A stretch of DNA of 7,445 nucleotides from an uncultured Collinsella sp. (lineage in GTDB: Bacteria > Actinomycetota > Coriobacteriia > Coriobacteriales > Coriobacteriaceae), in NCBI GenBank assembly GCA_900756945.1, contig CAAELZ010000031.1:1-7445 (forward strand). The letters are read 5' to 3'. The notes beneath the pieces were generated by a model. That model was not told the DNA's origin. It searched no databases and saw nothing but the letters and a program-made list of their open reading frames with translations. Positions within the stretch are counted from its first letter, which is position 1; every line of letters begins with the position of its first letter. Both the position numbers and the translations under genes were made by a program. Shown in pieces: positions 7,356 through 7,445 of the stretch.

Positions 7356-7445
7356 CTCAGTTTAAATGGTGCCCCCAGCGGGATGTCCGCGTGCGGCTGG
7401 CGCCGCCCGCTTTCGCTGCGTCGCTCCGCTCCTTGCGTGCTGCGC

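Larger units (their letters stand above)
7108..7445. repeat. Tandem array of a 189-bp GC-rich unit, running off the right edge
   Basis: Unit 1 is 7108-7296 and unit 2 is 7297-7445 (149 bases seen). The period is exactly 189 with no indels, and 138 of 149 compared bases agree. The 11 differences fall in three patches: the 8 bases after the T-arm-like hairpin (7124-7131 against 7313-7320), three bases in the terminator-like stem, and about seven bases before TGGTGCCCCC. From 7178 on, unit 1 matches unit 2 for 79 bases without a difference. Similarity to the left stops at 7108. The unit resembles a high-copy intergenic repeat I associate with Collinsella genomes; that is recollection, not a search result. 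I see no protein I would support. Confidence 0.85.

Noticed and set aside
7099..7365. 88-codon plus-strand frame in the tandem repeat
   Set aside because: Its coding content is the repeat itself, read in a frame that stops in unit 2 only because of a local difference. There is no ribosome binding site and no domain.
7108..7445. CRISPR array
   Set aside because: The unit is 189 bp and nearly identical throughout, without short repeats separated by unique spacers, and no cas genes are nearby.

Overview
The window looks like a chromosomal segment of a GC-rich, host-associated actinobacterium of the Coriobacteriia, most likely Collinsella or a close relative. This rests on codon use, the split MetH layout, the large type III glutamine synthetase and a GC-rich repeat of a kind I associate with Collinsella. 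It is inference from memory, not a database match.

Positions 1-4281 hold a compact minus-strand methionine/one-carbon operon, transcribed right to left: metF (methylenetetrahydrofolate reductase), a stand-alone MetH reactivation-domain protein, and a MetH that lacks that domain. The first two genes overlap by one base (TAATG). The third starts 9 bases after the second ends, and its ribosome binding site overlaps the upstream stop codon. Together they form 5-methyl-THF, move the methyl group through cobalamin to homocysteine, and rescue oxidised cobalamin. A short inverted repeat at the left edge may be a terminator.

Positions 4282-4641 are a 360-base divergent intergenic region between metF and glnN. 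It holds both ribosome binding sites, a bulged 10-bp dyad about 80 bases before glnN and two further short hairpins. I see no known riboswitch class. Positions 4642-6729 on the plus strand encode glutamine synthetase III (GlnN), followed by a strong intrinsic terminator at 6760-6793.

Positions 6794-7445 are non-coding and are the unusual part. First comes a 235-bp AT-richer, MITE-like element (6846-7080) with 42-bp terminal inverted repeats, 35/42 identical. After 27 bases comes a tandem array of a 189-bp GC-rich unit, one full copy and 149 bases of a second, running off the right edge. Each unit begins with a tRNA T-arm-like hairpin. Each also contains a terminator-like hairpin that is oriented to the minus strand, and the differences between copies keep its pairing only on that strand. 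On the minus strand the segment before the terminator ends in a tRNA-like acceptor/CCA sequence. The array may encode a repeated structured RNA or be a non-autonomous mobile repeat. Long open frames through it are probably artefacts of the GC-rich, multiple-of-three repeat.
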